From Stereum hirsutum FP-91666 SS1 (lineage: Eukaryota; Basidiomycota; Agaricomycetes; Russulales; Stereaceae): 64,000 bases of DNA. The translations under genes were made by a program, and so were the position numbers. The DNA lies in assembly GCF_000264905.1 (NCBI RefSeq), contig NW_006763148.1, positions 837,575-901,574 of the forward strand, written 5' to 3'. The notes beneath the pieces are model-generated. The model ran no database searches. It saw only the letters and a list, made by a program, of their open reading frames with translations, and had not been told where the DNA came from. Below, one piece after another: positions 23,825 through 36,565 of the stretch (position 1 is its first letter; each line of letters opens with the position of its first letter).

Positions 23825-24663
23825 TGACACCGAATTTGTTCGAGAAGCTGTCGACTGAGTCGCAAGGACAAAGAACACAACGAAAGTCTGCTAGAGCTGA
23901 GGGATTGGGTATGGAAAGCCGGGGGACAGCAAAGGAATGTGGGCAGGGCCTATATAGCCTCTGTGAAATAGGATAAGTCTACCTCGAGGATGTCCGGCCA
24001 GCTCGACTCTTATAAAGGTTTTATTGCTACCCTGATCAGATTGGGCGGCGACAAGTCCTTATTCCATCATGCACAGCTGCTTCGTAACTCTTTCGCCGTC
24101 CCACCCTTTCCCGCTTAGAAAATACCGACCCATTTCTATCCTCAGACTGCACTTCGTTTTCTATCCTTGTCTGCATGGATCGTCGGCGCACAAAACAAAA
24201 ATGGTATTTTCGGCCAGGGCAGCACTGCGCATAGCTTTCATCCCGGAGTTACTGTGCTTTGAATATGTTTCCCCCTCGATCACGTACCCCGTCCGTTTAA
24301 AACATATCCCATCCTATTTACAGCCCACCTCCAATCAGCCTTCAATCCCGCATTCTCACTCTGGCATGGTTAGTTCAACATTGAATTACTGGGGACCTGT
24401 TCTCGTTAATCGCTTGCAGTCGCTTGCGCATAGTACCTGGAAGCACTGCTTTGATTGGACGTTCACAAAACCCTGCGAAGATTGGTTGGAAAATAGTCCG
24501 ACGGGAGGCAGGACTTCGACCGGGAGCTCGGACGGGCATGCATCCCCGCAGTTGCCGCCATGCCGCGGCTTGCTCCGCACTGCTTTAAACTCAGCGGCAC
24601 CGAATGCGTGCCTTGCTCGACCCACGCCACGCGGTTGCATGTTGCACTGTACAGTGACCAACA
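23825..24663. other. Divergent promoter region, GT61 / thioesterase
   Basis: About 840 bp separate the two divergent start codons. A TATAAAGG-like element lies near 24012. A 223-codon frame here has no family resemblance and ends in the thioesterase start region, so I do not call it. Confidence 0.5.
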
Positions 24664-26474
24664 ATGTTGTCCTCCTTACTCCTACCCCTCATCCTCCCTT
24701 TTCTTGCTCTCGGGAGCCCCGTTCTCGATGCACAGGATGAACGACAGCAGCCCTTAATAAAAACGGATATACGACCTCTTGTCTTATGGCACGGTCTAGG
24801 TTCGTGATGTTACCTCTGCTCGCCTCCCCACTTCGCACTAAAACCTTTGCAATCATCCGATATTTCCCTCTCGGACTTGATACACCGTCTCAACCACCTG
24901 CTCTGCGGTACAGGTGACTCCCATTCTTCACCAGGAATGGTACAGTTTCAGGACCTCATCAAGGAGGTTCACCCTGGAATCTTCACACATTCCATCTACA
25001 TCGACCCGGACCTCCAGGAGGACAGACGCGCAGGTTTCGTACGTTCTCGTATTCTCCTAATAATAAAGCCTCAGTCGCACTAGGTCTGATTCGCTAACTT
25101 GTTTGGTTGCCTTGGTTCAATGTGGATGCAAATAGTATGGGAACGTGGACGAACAGGTAGAGCTAGTAGCCGCCCAACTGGCAAATATCACGGAGCTGAG
25201 TGGTGGGTTTGACGCTATTGGGTTCTCACAAGGTGTGTCCAGGCCGTCTGTCTGTTCTGCTTTGAATTGTTACCGCTGTTTCCGTTCTTGCGGGCGCAAG
25301 TTGAGAGAGCTTGAGTTGTTGTGTCATCTCAGCTCTCATCGGCCATGCGTCCTCTTTCACTATCCCATTTTCTGCTCTCGTTCGCTTCCTCTCACCCCCG
25401 TGGATCTCATACATCCTGCTTTTGACCCACGCCCTATCTATTCTCTCAAAATGCATTCCTGAATGCGCTATAGCTCGGACTTTGACCGCTGACCCCAATG
25501 TTTCCCATTCCACGCAGGCGGCCAGTTTCTTCGGGCCTATGTCGAGCGCTACAATGACCCCCCAATCCGCAATCTCATCACATTCGGCTCTCAGCATATG
25601 GGCATCTCAGACATTCCAGCATGCCGTCCGTATGATCTTCTGTGTCAACTAGCGAGAGGTGCGGCGAGGGGAGGCGTCTACACGGAGTGGGCGCAGGAAC
25701 ATCTAGTCCAGGTACGGTTTTATTTTGTTTTATCGATGGGAAGGATCAGCACTAAACCGAACTCATGTATTCTACGTTCGCTTGGCTTTTCACGTCCATC
25801 TGGAACTGATCTCATCCGTGATACTCACTCTGATCTGCGACTCGTGTGGCGTATACCGTGTGGCCCAATTACCCCTATCCCGTCCTTCCCCTCCCCTCCG
25901 CCCCGCCCTATCAAACATCTCACACGCGCTGTTAACCCATGGCCAGGCCCAATACTACCGCGACCCAGACCAACTCCCTCTCTACCTCACCTCCAACCTC
26001 TTCCTCACCTCCATTAACAACGAACACGCCGACCCGGCGCTGCGCAACGCGACGTACGCGAAACAGCTCGCGGGGCTCGAGAAGCTCGTGCTTGTGATAT
26101 TCGCGAGGGATAAGACGGTGGTACCGAAGGAGAGCGCCTGGTTCGGGTCGTATGCGCCTTTGGATGAGGAGGATTCTTCTACGTCTACAGCCTCCTCGCG
26201 TGGACGAGTCGCGAATTGGGAGAAAGTCGAAGAGGCTATCTCGCGAGAATTGAACGTGGATGAGGATGAAGATGAGAGGATGAAAGTCATGGTTGAGGAT
26301 AGGACGATCATACCGATGCGTGCGCAGCCGCTGTATACCGAGGACTGGATCGGCCTGCGGGAGTTGGACGAGAGGGGTGCGGTGGATTTGTTGAGTTGCG
26401 ATGGGGAGCATATGCAGTTGGCGAAGGAGTGTTGGGAGCCGATCGTTAAGAAGTATGTTGGGTCGGCGATCTGA
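24664..26474 (+). CDS. Palmitoyl-protein thioesterase (PPT1-like)
   Basis: Five exons (24664-24799, 24914-25038, 25136-25232, 25518-25711, 25947-26474) give 359 residues. A signal peptide is visible at residues 1-17 (MLSSLLLPLILPFLALG). Then come LVLWHGLGDS, the nucleophile Ser118 in GFSQGGQFLRAY, GSQHMG, the acid near residue 239 in IFARDKTVVPKES and His near 340 in DGEHMQ, which match the lysosomal/vacuolar PPT1 alpha/beta hydrolase family that removes palmitate from cysteines of proteins. Compared with animal PPT1 (about 306 residues) it has an extra acidic, Ser-rich loop of roughly 50 residues (SSTSTASSRG ... DEDEDERMK) between the acid and the histidine. It is convergent with the CBM/DM9 gene. 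Confidence 0.93.
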
Positions 26475-26840
26475 TGCATTGATGTGCGAGGCCAGACATG
26501 GTTGGACGAGGCGGGGGTTTGCGTAGCTGCCTGTCTGTGGGTGTTTTTTGTTGTATTCTACATACGTGGTTATTTCTGGGATGTTCCTCATTGTATCATA
26601 TGTGCACCTAATGGAATTGATCAATCCGCTTTACTGTTCTCCGCAGTAACACACAACTCGAGTGTTCCATCGAAAGGATGGTCAAGAGTGCGATCGTACA
26701 AACAAATGACATTGCTCCATGCAGTAGTATTGTGTACATTCAGACTGTGACTTGTGAGATGATGCTATGCATGAGTGCGTTCATGGTCCCTCCCCATCCT
26801 TTCCTACACCGACGACTCTCTCCTCAGCGACAAAAGCCAC
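26475..26840. other. Short convergent intergenic region
   Basis: This interval lies between two 3' ends. Nothing beyond expected untranslated sequence is visible. Confidence 0.6.
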
Positions 26841-28441
26841 CTAATGGTAGCACAACACCTTATAATGCTACAAAACGTCAAAAAGAGCGCATCAGCGTCC
26901 ACCCATCGCCATGCACACAAACCCAATCAAAAAACTCACCTTGACTTCCCTCTCTTTCCCATCCCAAACAACAAACGCATCGTTCAACTTCTCGCTACAC
27001 TTCCCGACCGCAACATGCCCCTTATACTCCGCCTGAGCGATATAAAGCGGCGTGCCGTCGGGCTCGTTACCGCCACTGACGAGACGCGCGCCGGAGCCCT
27101 CGAGGGTCCCGCCGGAGACGGAGAGACGACCGGAGGTGGGGACCCATTGGATCGCGCGGGGGTCGCCGAGCAGGATCTCGTATTTAGGAAGCTGGTAGTG
27201 GTGTGGTGTGATATAAATAAGTCAGCAAAGGTGGAGGGGGCTAAGCACGGAATGGTGGAAAGAGCTGTACGTACGTCGATCTCTTTGTGGCCGTAGCCTA
27301 TGACGGCACCGTGCTTGAGGGAGTGGCTGGCCTTGCCGACCTCTATCGACATCGATAGTACACCATGGATCAGCTCATTAGTCCTTCCAGGCTTATGCCC
27401 CGATGAAACGCAAGAGAGAAATGATACGCACGGATACTGTTTTCGTGGAAACCCCTAGCAATGTAGATCGGTTTTCCGCTATCGTCTTGGCCACCGATGA
27501 GAGCTCCCTGAGGGAAGTTGTGGCCCTCGGTAAGGACCCAGGTGGTTGGGGCTTGAGGACCGTTGCGGCGGTATTCATCGGTGCGCTGTTGGGCGTCGCG
27601 GAGCCAACCCTGGAGTGCCCAGGCGAAGGCCTTTTTCTGTGTTGTGGACCGTGATTAGCAATGACCTTGGAGGATAGAGAGCAAGGATAAACGGATGGGC
27701 GTACCTCTTCCTCGCTCTTCTCGTGCTCGTGGTAGGCGTAGTATCCTGCTCCGATGGCGGCTATACCCGCAAGGAGACCACCGCCAACCTACACCAACAT
27801 ATCAAGATAAAAAGCAGTCAGCACTGTACTGCACCATACCACCATCACGAAGAGAGCAACACCCAACACCGAAGCGCACCTCGAGCTCGTGCTTCCTCTT
27901 GTCGTCCAAGTCATACCACTTCTTTTTCGTCTCCTCATGCGGGATGTCGACTTTCTGATCGGGATGATCGTCATAAGGCTTCTGTTGAGGGAAGCCTTGT
28001 TGTTGGTCGCCTCCGTAGGAGTGCTGCGTGGGAGGCTGCTGCGGCTCGCGGGGAGGTTCGTACTCGTGGTGGTTTTCGACGTGGCCGGGGATGCGGCCCC
28101 AAAGGGCGGGGGTGGCGGAGGGGGTCCAGTCGCCCTATGATGGTTCAATGCCAAAGATAAACGTGAGTATCACGGATGTGGATGAATGAATGATCGTGGA
28201 TCATGGGCGTCAAATTTAGAGGTGTTGTGAGAGGGGCATTAGGAGCTGTGGCGTAGACGGGTAATTGAACATACTTGGGACATATGGGGCTGGATAATCT
28301 TGTAGTTCGCGCCTATATACAACCACACCGAAGATCAGCATACTGAAGCAAGACGAAAGATGAGTAGCAATATATCGTACCTTCATACTCTACGATAGAG
28401 CCGTAGCCGTACTGTGTTCCGGGGCACCATTGGTCGGGCAT
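26841..28441 (-). CDS. CBM5/12-type carbohydrate-binding module fused to DM9 repeats
   Basis: Eight exons (28441-28381, 28312-28275, 28134-27880, 27788-27705, 27636-27432, 27342-27275, 27191-26940, 26867-26841) give 329 residues. The N-terminus has the chitin-binding CBM5/12 pattern: W5, YGYGSIVEYEGANYKIIQPH and WTPSATPALWGRIP. A disordered, Gln/Pro/His-rich linker follows, then a glycine-rich hydrophobic stretch (GGGLLAGIAAIGAGYYAY, about 118-136) that could be membrane-associated. The C-terminal half contains two DM9 (DUF3421) repeats, PIYIARGF..VGKAS and PLYIAQAE..VGKCS. The protein ends HYKVLCYH, like other DM9 domains. DM9 proteins are sugar-binding lectins in animals. No signal peptide is seen, so it may be a cytosolic or surface lectin. 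The last exon is 27 nt. Confidence 0.85.
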
Positions 28442-29969
28442 AGTGGCGTAGAAATGTTATGAGTTTATTCAACAAAGGAGGAAGAAGACGATGGTGGAAG
28501 TCAAGGTCAGGTTCTGCCGACCTCAGGTGAAATCCGAGCCAGCCTTATATACGGTCGAGCCGGAAGTCTGCGTGCCAATGCCAGACTGGTGCGGTCGGCA
28601 ATTGCTCAACATGAGCCCCTGTTCCGATGACGTGACTCGCCGTGCGTTGTACAGCAGGAGAACAGCCTGTCACCATCGTACCTATGAGTGGGGAGACCGG
28701 GTGTATTTTGGGATGTAATGATTGTTTCATGATGAGAGGTATCTCGATCAATCGCAGAGCCGAAAGCAGAGATGTGGCGCGATGAGGCTTTTTTGGGCGC
28801 ACAAAGAAGGATCGTGAAAGAAGAGAACAGGCGTTTTTGGATCTGCGGGTTCATCGAGGAGTTCAAGAAGGATGCCCAGAGGCTAGGCAGCGAAATAGGG
28901 GCCACATGAGGCGACACTAGGTAGGGCATGAGGAAGGGTTGTGGCTAAACACAAAACGTTGACGGATGGATGATGGAAATGTGAGTCTCGACTGCCGACA
29001 GCTGCCGACCGAGTTCGTTGAGATCTGGGCGATACAGATGGGCGATGCACTATTCGACGAGTGATCAGAAGAGGAACATACGATGGGTTCTGTCGGGCTT
29101 CAGGTTCAGGCAGTTTTGCCATCGTATGTACTGGTGCTAGCACTGTTCAGACCCGAGTCCTCTATGCAACCTCTATGGTGAACAAATGTCAATGACATTC
29201 AGGCAGGTGCCCGCCTTGCAGGTATGTGTAACGTGTCAATCGCAGAGAGGATATCCAGTTCGAGTGCACAAGATGGCAGTGTGCTTTGGCGATCATTGAC
29301 ATCGTTGTCGACGTTGAGCCGGAAGGTGAAGTGTGGCGATGTCCAAGCGATGCCGCATGGGCCGCCGGGTGCCGCCGGGTGCCGAGAATGCCGGCCTTAC
29401 AATTGCGAGAATTGAATATTGAGGAACTTCAAAGGAGCAGCCCCAATGAATCTGAGTCGTTGTCTCTATACACATAAGACCCCAACGGTATGTAGCACGA
29501 CATGACGAAGGTTTCGATTTCTTCATGCCATCGTCTTTCTCGTTCCGGGCGCCCCCAACTTGAAGCTCAAAATAAAACAGCTCTTCCCGACACTTCCTGG
29601 CACACCTAGTATCTTCACTCGCGTTGAACATCCATCGTCGGAGAGAAGCCGCAATTGACAACCTGCGAGTACTCTATAAAATTGCTTCAAAGGCTCTCAT
29701 CGTTCGCTTGAGCACTGGGAAACTGACCTGGACACAGACATTGACGGGGGCGCTCACACCGCGCGTCTATAAATGGACCCATCGGCCATATATCGTTCAC
29801 CCGACGGTGGTAGGCACAGTGAACCCATCCCCAATGAATCAGAAGTGTGCAATCACCGACAGCTCAGAACGCATCTATAACAAGGACCGGTAGTTGGCCA
29901 TGTCGCTCACCTTCATCTTCGCGACTTCCTCTCAGCTTACTCCTAGCCATCGTTGTTTCGACAGTAATC
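28442..29969. other. Divergent intergenic region, 1.5 kb
   Basis: Upstream of both the CBM/DM9 gene (-) and the P450 gene (+). A TATA-like CTATAAATGG is present near 29766, about 200 bp before the P450 start. An imperfect GGGTGCCGCC direct repeat lies near 29365. No coding sequence is supported. Confidence 0.55.
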
Positions 29970-32508
29970 ATGGCCCCTCTCCAATGGGCCTATGTCTCGC
30001 TTTCACTCGTTATATTTACTTTTTCTGCTCGCGGGATACTTCGCCTCATCAAATACCTCCTGAAGCGGTCATCGTCCGCTCTGAGAGACCTTCGTGGTCC
30101 GAAATCGACCAGTTTTCTCTTTGGCAATCATCGACTGGTACAAGTCTGTGGTTTGGAGGCCGCTGAACAATGGGAGAAGTGGGAGGACGAGTATGGGTCG
30201 TTGGTGCAGCTGAAGTACTTCCTCAACGTCAGTAAAATTGCATTTTTCACCTTATTATCCGTCGTGTGGAAAGCTGATTGGTTACGGCGAAAATAGACGA
30301 ACCGTGTGGCTGTATTGGACTTGCGTGCTGTCTCACATATCTTCTCCAACAACTTCGTGTATGAGAAGCCTCCGGTGGTACGTAGCATCTTGAGCAGTTT
30401 TATGGGACCTGGTGAGTTCCTGTGTTCTAGTGGAATTTGAACCATATTCTGAATGATGGACGCTCTAGGGCTTTTATTTGTGGAAGGTGGGTAGTTGCGT
30501 TTTGTTCGGGCCCGAAGTATCAGCGTTGACGGCGTAGCGTGTGGTATTAGGAGAACAGCACAAACAACAGGTAACTCACCTCGTGTCTTTCATCCTGCAC
30601 ACAAACCTCATACTCCCCTGTGTATGGCATTCTAGCGTCGTATCATGGTCAGTTTGGTTCTACTTTCGCTTGAAGGGTCGTTGGCTCATGAATCTCCGCC
30701 AGAATCCCGCCTTTGGATCCACCCAAATTCATCAATTTGTCAACCTGTTTCTGTACAAATCTCAACAGGTGCGCACTTCTCTCCCTACCCTCTTTATTTT
30801 GCATCTGACCAGGCACCCTCCTTCAGCTCCGTGATGCTCTCCTCTCTGAAACATCTGCATCTTCATCGGGCCACACCAAAATTGACATCGTTCCCTGGCT
30901 CAACAAACTTACTCTAGACATCATCGGCCTTGCTGGTATGTTTATATATGCCTCCAAGCCCCGCCTACTTGTACTTTCGGGCCTAATGTGCATGCAGGGT
31001 TCGACTATGCTTTTGACTCCCTCAATCCCAAAGATGGCGGTATAAATGAGCTGCACCACTCAGTGCGAATGATGCTTGCACCACCTCCCTCAGGATTTGC
31101 CCGCCTCATGACGGTCGGACGATACTACATCCCTGCTCTTCGTCTCATTGTGCGTTTCACTACTTCCATGCATCTTTTCTGGTTGAAATGTCATCTAGCT
31201 AGTCTCCCGCAGCCCACGAAACGTGACCGAATTGTCGCTGCAGCTCAAAATACTATGAACCGGATTGGAACAAAACTTATCGCTGATAGTAAGGCTTCGG
31301 TCCTCGCGTCAGGTCAGGAAAAGGAAGACGATGGGTCGCATGCAATGTTCAAAAAGGACTTGTTGAGTTTGTTAGTGAGGAACAATATGGAGCCGGAGTT
31401 GCCGGGTCATGTGCGAATGGACGACACGGAGGTCCTTGCTCGTAAGTCTACCCCTTTCTAACTCAAAGTGTTGGAAAGCGAGAAGACCGATTGGGGACCT
31501 ATTACTTTGCAGAGATTACCACGATGATTATTGCCGGGCATGATACAACAAGGTACGCTCCTCTGAATAAAGCTTGTTATATCTGCATTACCCACACGGT
31601 TTTGTGCGTGTGTAGTACCGGTGTCACCTGGGCTCTTCTTGGACTCTCCTCCAACCTTGCCTCCCAAGCCAGACTACGTTCCGAACTGTTCAGCGTTCAA
31701 ACTCCCTCGCCATCCATGGAAGAACTGAACTCGTTACCCTACCTCGACGCCGTCGTACGCGAAACGCTGCGGTATTATTCACCGGTGCCGCATACGGTGC
31801 GAGTGGCGAATCGCGACGATGTCATTCCGCTATCCGAGCCCTGGGTGGATAAGCATGGTGTAGTACGGAAGGAGTTGAGGTACGACTATCATTCTAGTCT
31901 TAGAGAGAAGAATGGTGCGCTGATGTCTCTTGCTCTTCGTCTTGGACAGGATGATAAAGGGCGATACAATCGTCATTCCGTTCATCGCGATTCACTTTTC
32001 GAAGAAGATATGGGGTCCGGACGCTCACGAATTCAAGTAAATATTGACTTCTCTCTCCTCGTTCTGTGTCCACTGAACTGACCATCTGGGGCTTAACATA
32101 GACCGGAGCGCTGGTCAAATCTTCCTCCTGAAGTCCAGTCCATACCCGGCGTTTGGGGCAACAGCCTCGCATTCTCCGCCGGCCCCCGCGCTTGCATCGG
32201 TTTCCGTTTCTCCGTCATGGAGTACGTTATCCTTTTCCCCTCCCCCTCCCCCTCTCCCTCTCCTTATTTTGATCATTGTCCGTATCTAATTCATGGACCG
32301 CTGCCTACCTGTGATTTATAGAATGAAGGCGATCCTCTTCACCCTCCTCCGCTCTTTCCGCTTCGGACTCGCAGTTCCACTGCACGAGATCAAGCCTCTG
32401 ACGAAGATCGTCCAGAAGCCGTATCTGACGAGCGATCTGAAGGCAGGGACGCAGTTGCCTTTGAATATTACACCACTTGAGGCGGATGGGGAGTTCTCAG
32501 AGTCGTGA
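29970..32508 (+). CDS. Cytochrome P450 monooxygenase (microsomal)
   Basis: Fourteen exons with unbroken phase give 558 residues. Exons: 29970-30227, 30297-30411, 30469-30486, 30551-30570, 30636-30647, 30703-30768, 30827-30935, 30998-31149, 31213-31441, 31513-31552, 31616-31879, 31950-32036, 32102-32221 and 32322-32508. An N-terminal membrane anchor spans about residues 7-25. Motifs are EGEQHKQQRRIMNPAFG in helix C, the I-helix oxygen-activation AGHDTTSTG, ETLR (ExxR), PERW, and the heme loop [17 protein letters not shown] with the iron ligand Cys488. Family-level assignment is certain; CYP number and substrate cannot be told. Exons 3, 4 and 5 are only 18, 20 and 12 nt long. Confidence 0.95.
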
Positions 32509-33471
32509 TTGTTGATATGAGCGTTGGTGAGGATACTGGTCATCCTGCTTCCCCAGTTCATCAAGTCTGACCCGCGTTGTTGATAGCCATTTCCGATCTG
32601 CTTTCGATGTTCTCTCTGTAGCACGTATCATACATGTTTGTATTTCGGGTTTCTTTGTTTCGCACCTAATTTATGGCTATACACTATTTGTTTGTCTACA
32701 AAACCCTCATGTTCGGCTTCCGTTGCTCTACAGCGCCTGGTCCTGAAGTAGTCCTACCAATCGTCCAGGTCATGCCTCGGACACAAGAGTGCCCAGTCAC
32801 TATTTGTGGCGACTTGCGTTAATGAGAACGACCTGAAGACAGCGACCGTAATAGAGGACATGGTTCCTGGCGTCTGGTCCTCGTTGTTGGAGATGATGAC
32901 AACTTCGCAAGATCGCAGTATTAGATACACGAGGCAAAGGTCCAGCGAGAGAATGCGAGGTAAAGATGCAGGCACCTTGTTCGTTCGTGGGCCGGACCTC
33001 AAAGCGAAGGCATGCACCCCATGTATAAGTATTATAGAGTATTAGAACCGATGTGTCAAAGTTGGGTAATGAACCGAGCGAGTTGTCCGAAACCAGAGGT
33101 GCATTGAGGACTTGTACAGATGAAGGTGGCTGTGATACGGCTGGGGGCGAAACAGATAGACCCCCCACAGGCTGTGCCTTTGCTAACTTCGGAGTGCCCA
33201 CATACAGTTGTACCAGTGCGTGACTCGAGGGCGCAGGGCGAGCAAGACTCGAGGGTGAGCATATGGGTGTCCAGAGCAGGCTGCATCGATTCGCGAAGAG
33301 GTTGAGCGGAAGCAGTCCGCTCGCGAGGGATCTCGAGGGCCACACTTTTGGCACATCGTCGACTCCGCCGCCACAATCAATATTGTCATCACAGCATACC
33401 TTGTTTGTACCCAACCCACCACATACACATTTCAGGTTCTCTTCTTCTGACCTCCCCTTTCCAGCTTTTCG
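32509..33471. other. Intergenic, about 1 kb
   Basis: It lies between the P450 stop and the WD40 gene start on the same strand. A 284-codon open frame exists on the minus strand at 32800-33654, but it overlaps the WD40 gene and looks like no family. Confidence 0.55.
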
Positions 33472-35021
33472 ATGACACAAACGACAATGCTTCAGTACGA
33501 AGCCCCGTGTACGTGTCGTTTTCTCTTCTGTTTGTTTACATATCGAGCTAATCGTCCAGTTGCTTCGCGTGGCGGTATTCACGGTCGCGTTCATCCACAC
33601 GTTCGACTTATATAGGGCCTGTATATTCCCTTGACTGGTGCAAAACGCCCTCACAATCCCGAACAGGTGCCAGGTCAGCCTTCCGTCTCGGAATCGCGTC
33701 CTTCACCGAAGATTACCGCAATCGAATCGCCGTCGTCGGCCTCCAAGACGAACGCGTCCTGGTAGAAGACGATTACACCGACTATCCAGACTTCGCGACG
33801 CTCGTCGAAGCGAGCCATGGGTATCCTGCGACAAGTCTGCAGTGGATGCCGAGCAGCGGGAGCTCGTTCCAGTGGACGCAGAAGCCTTTGGGGACGGAGC
33901 TGCTGGCGACGACGGGAGATTCGTTGAGGGTTTGGGAGTATACGGATGATGCGCCGTTGCAGACGTCGAATTTCGTGGGTAGACAGCCTTCGGGTGGACA
34001 TCGGCTGGTCTTGAGGGCTTCACTATCTGGCGTGCGTCTTGTTCTATTCTCTTTCTCTTTTCTTGCAAGGACAATCGCTTAATATGTGCTGCGCGCCACC
34101 ATAGTCAAAAGTACAGCAGAACCAACACTCCGGGGCGCCACTGACCAACTTCTCATGGAACGAGAAAGTCCCAAGCTTGATCGTCACATCTTCAATAGAC
34201 ACCACCTGCACCGTCTGGAACATCGACACCTCCACAGCCCTAACCCAGCTCATCGCACACGACCGCGAAGTCTACGACGTCGCCTGGCTCCCAAATTCCA
34301 CCGACATCTTCGTCTCCGTCGGCGCGGATGGCTCCCTGCGCGCGTTCGATCTCCGTTCCCTCGAACACTCCACCATCCTCTACGAAACCCCTGCACCGAA
34401 GAACCCTCCGATGCCGACGGCGCCTAGTGCGGGCTCGAGACCACCGACGAGCCCGTTGCTGAGGATCGCGTTCAATCCCGCTGATAATAATTATATGTCG
34501 ACGTTCTCGATGGATGGGTCGGACGTGCAGATACTGGATATGAGGAGTCCGGGGTCGCCGGTGATGGAGCTGAGGGCGCATAGGGCGCCTATAAATTCGT
34601 TTGGGTGGAGTTCAACGGATAGTCCACTATTGGCCACTGCCGGTACGTCGCGCTCCATTGTCATTGTTGTCACCGCCACATAACCCATTGTACTGACTGC
34701 ATCAAACGCGACCCATTCACCCATTCATGTCCCATAGCCGACGACTGTCAAGTCCTCCTCTGGGACCTCGCCCCCCACTCCCAAGCACCCGCCGGCTCAC
34801 CACAGAACGCCTCCTCACGGCTAAGCTCACCACGACCCGTCGACGGCAAGAAACGCGTCATCTCAGATCCTGTCATGGCGTACTCTGCGCCCTCGGAGAT
34901 CACGAACCTCGCGTGGTCACCACATATCCCGTCGATGACGATGAACTCTGGTCTTTCGACGTCCGCAGGGGAGTGGTTGGCTATTGTGATGGGGAAGTCG
35001 ATCAAGGCGCTGAAGATTTGA
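33472..35021 (+). CDS. WD40-repeat protein of the DCAF7/WDR68 (TTG1-like) family
   Basis: Four exons (33472-33508, 33616-34031, 34105-34642, 34738-35021) give 424 residues. Family hallmarks are YEAPWPVYSLDWC at the N-terminus, FTEDYRNRIAVVGLQDE, SIDTTCTVWNIDTS, AHDREVYDVAW, VSVGADGSLRAFDLRSLEH, SPVMELRAHRAPINSFGW, DDCQVLLWDL and AYSAPSEITNLAW with a terminal ALKI. In animals and plants this protein is a scaffold that binds DYRK/HIPK kinases and CUL4-DDB1 and acts in nucleus and cytosol. An inserted Pro/Ser-rich loop (KNPPMPTAPSAGSRPPTS) and another near SPQNASSRLSS are lineage-specific extensions. A 12-nt stretch that looks like a GT..AG intron near 33667 is too short and is coding in frame. 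Confidence 0.93.
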
Positions 35022-36565
35022 GGACGGCCTTCTTGAGAGCGTGTTTGGCACTTGGGCGTGGGATGGGGTGGTCGGCTTCGCGAGGGTTGGAATGCAGAGA
35101 CATTGAGGAGGCGGCGACTTGGGCTCGAGTGAAGTGGGGTGAGATGTCCTGCTGTTGGGAGATAAGGCCGACAAATAGGAGGTTGGGCTGGCACTGCGCT
35201 TCAGAGCATAAAAAGCCTAAGCTCGATGCCTCGTACTTGGAGATATCCCTATATTCTTCTTGGCAGGGCGTTCTGCGGTCGCGTTCCAACATCCAATGTG
35301 CGATTGTCGAGGGAGCTGGACGGCGGGTGGATGGGCGGATTGTGTGGATGAAGAGGTCTATTTCGGACGTTGCTTGCTCGACGTGTGTAGCTATCATATT
35401 TTTTCCCATTTCTCTCACCCCTCTGCATCCTGTCTCTTGCTGTGATTGATTGTTATAGGTTGTATACTATTGGGCGAATCATCTTACAATGATCATCGTT
35501 GATTCCTGCAGGTCGTTGCCTCTGTGATAGGCTTTGGTGGCGAGCTCGGGTTTGGGTTCGTATACCGTCCCACCGTAGACGTTGACATTGCTCCTATCCT
35601 GTGATTTTGCTCTGGTCTTGGTCTCAAGATTTTAAGCGCAAGCTTGGTCTGGCGGGAGCAGTCTAGGCTGCGCGTACGTTTTCAATTGAGATAAGTCAGG
35701 ACTTGTCCTGTACTTATGTGGAAAGGGCCAGTAACGCCACATCTGCATCAAGAGGACATCGAACCTGGAAACTCTGCTGCTCAAACGCGCCTGCCAAGGA
35801 GGGTGCACATGGCCTTATCCGCCCAGTGGCCTTTATCTTTGGTTGTGGGTTGTGTACTTCAGGAACGAGGAACTTTGGGCGGTGTCTTTGTTGCGTCGGT
35901 TGTGGTCTGTGTACCTCTCGTTCAAACAGAAGTAAGAAATAATATTGTGCTTTTGAATCCAAGATGAGGGCTTTTCGTTACTAAATAACGGATGTAAATC
36001 ATGGTACAGGGTCGCACGACCCGGAGGACAAGTGCGTCGATGATCCGGAACGTGGTGTGGCCCAATATGATATGCGTTGCAGATCCCGTGTAGAGATCGA
36101 GGATAGTTCGATTGCGAATTCAAAGCGTAAAAGATTCAGATACTCTCGACTTGCTCTCGACCAACGCCTACGTTGAATTTTGTAAGTCCATCCGTAGCGT
36201 AAAAATGTCATAGAATGGGGAAGGCGCTCTCTTGTGCTGTGCAGCACTGCTGCTGACGGTGTCTAATAGGCTCGTGCAATGAAATGATCAGGTGGGGAAG
36301 CATGGCACGGTAGAGATAAGAAGGTGGATGGATGGGGGTGGATGCTCCAAGTTGCCCGTAAGGCACTGCGCGGTCAGACGCGAGATATCAGACTCGGCAA
36401 ACCACTCTTCCGATCGAGCAGACGCCATTTTTTTTTGGGTATATAGTTTGCTTATCCTCCGTCGATGTCCGCCCCGGCACCCTTCACGCTCCTTGAGCTG
36501 AGCCTCCGGCACCCTCGACTCTCTCGCCCCCTTCCTCGTCGTCTTCTTCGTCGTCGCAGACAGCC
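35022..36565. other. Intergenic, 1.5 kb
   Basis: No supported gene. A long open frame on the plus strand continues past the WD40 stop in another phase but resembles nothing. The start of the transporter promoter should lie near 36400, where a T-run (TTTTTTTTGGGTATATAG) is visible. Confidence 0.55.

Noticed and set aside
32800..33654. 284-codon open frame on the minus strand
   Set aside because: It overlaps the first exons of the well-supported WD40 gene, has no family resemblance, and its composition reads as a shadow of the opposite strand and the promoter.
33667..33678. 12-nt GT..AG stretch that looks like an intron in the WD40 gene
   Set aside because: Too short for spliceosomal removal, and the sequence reads through in frame, giving TGARSAFRLG.
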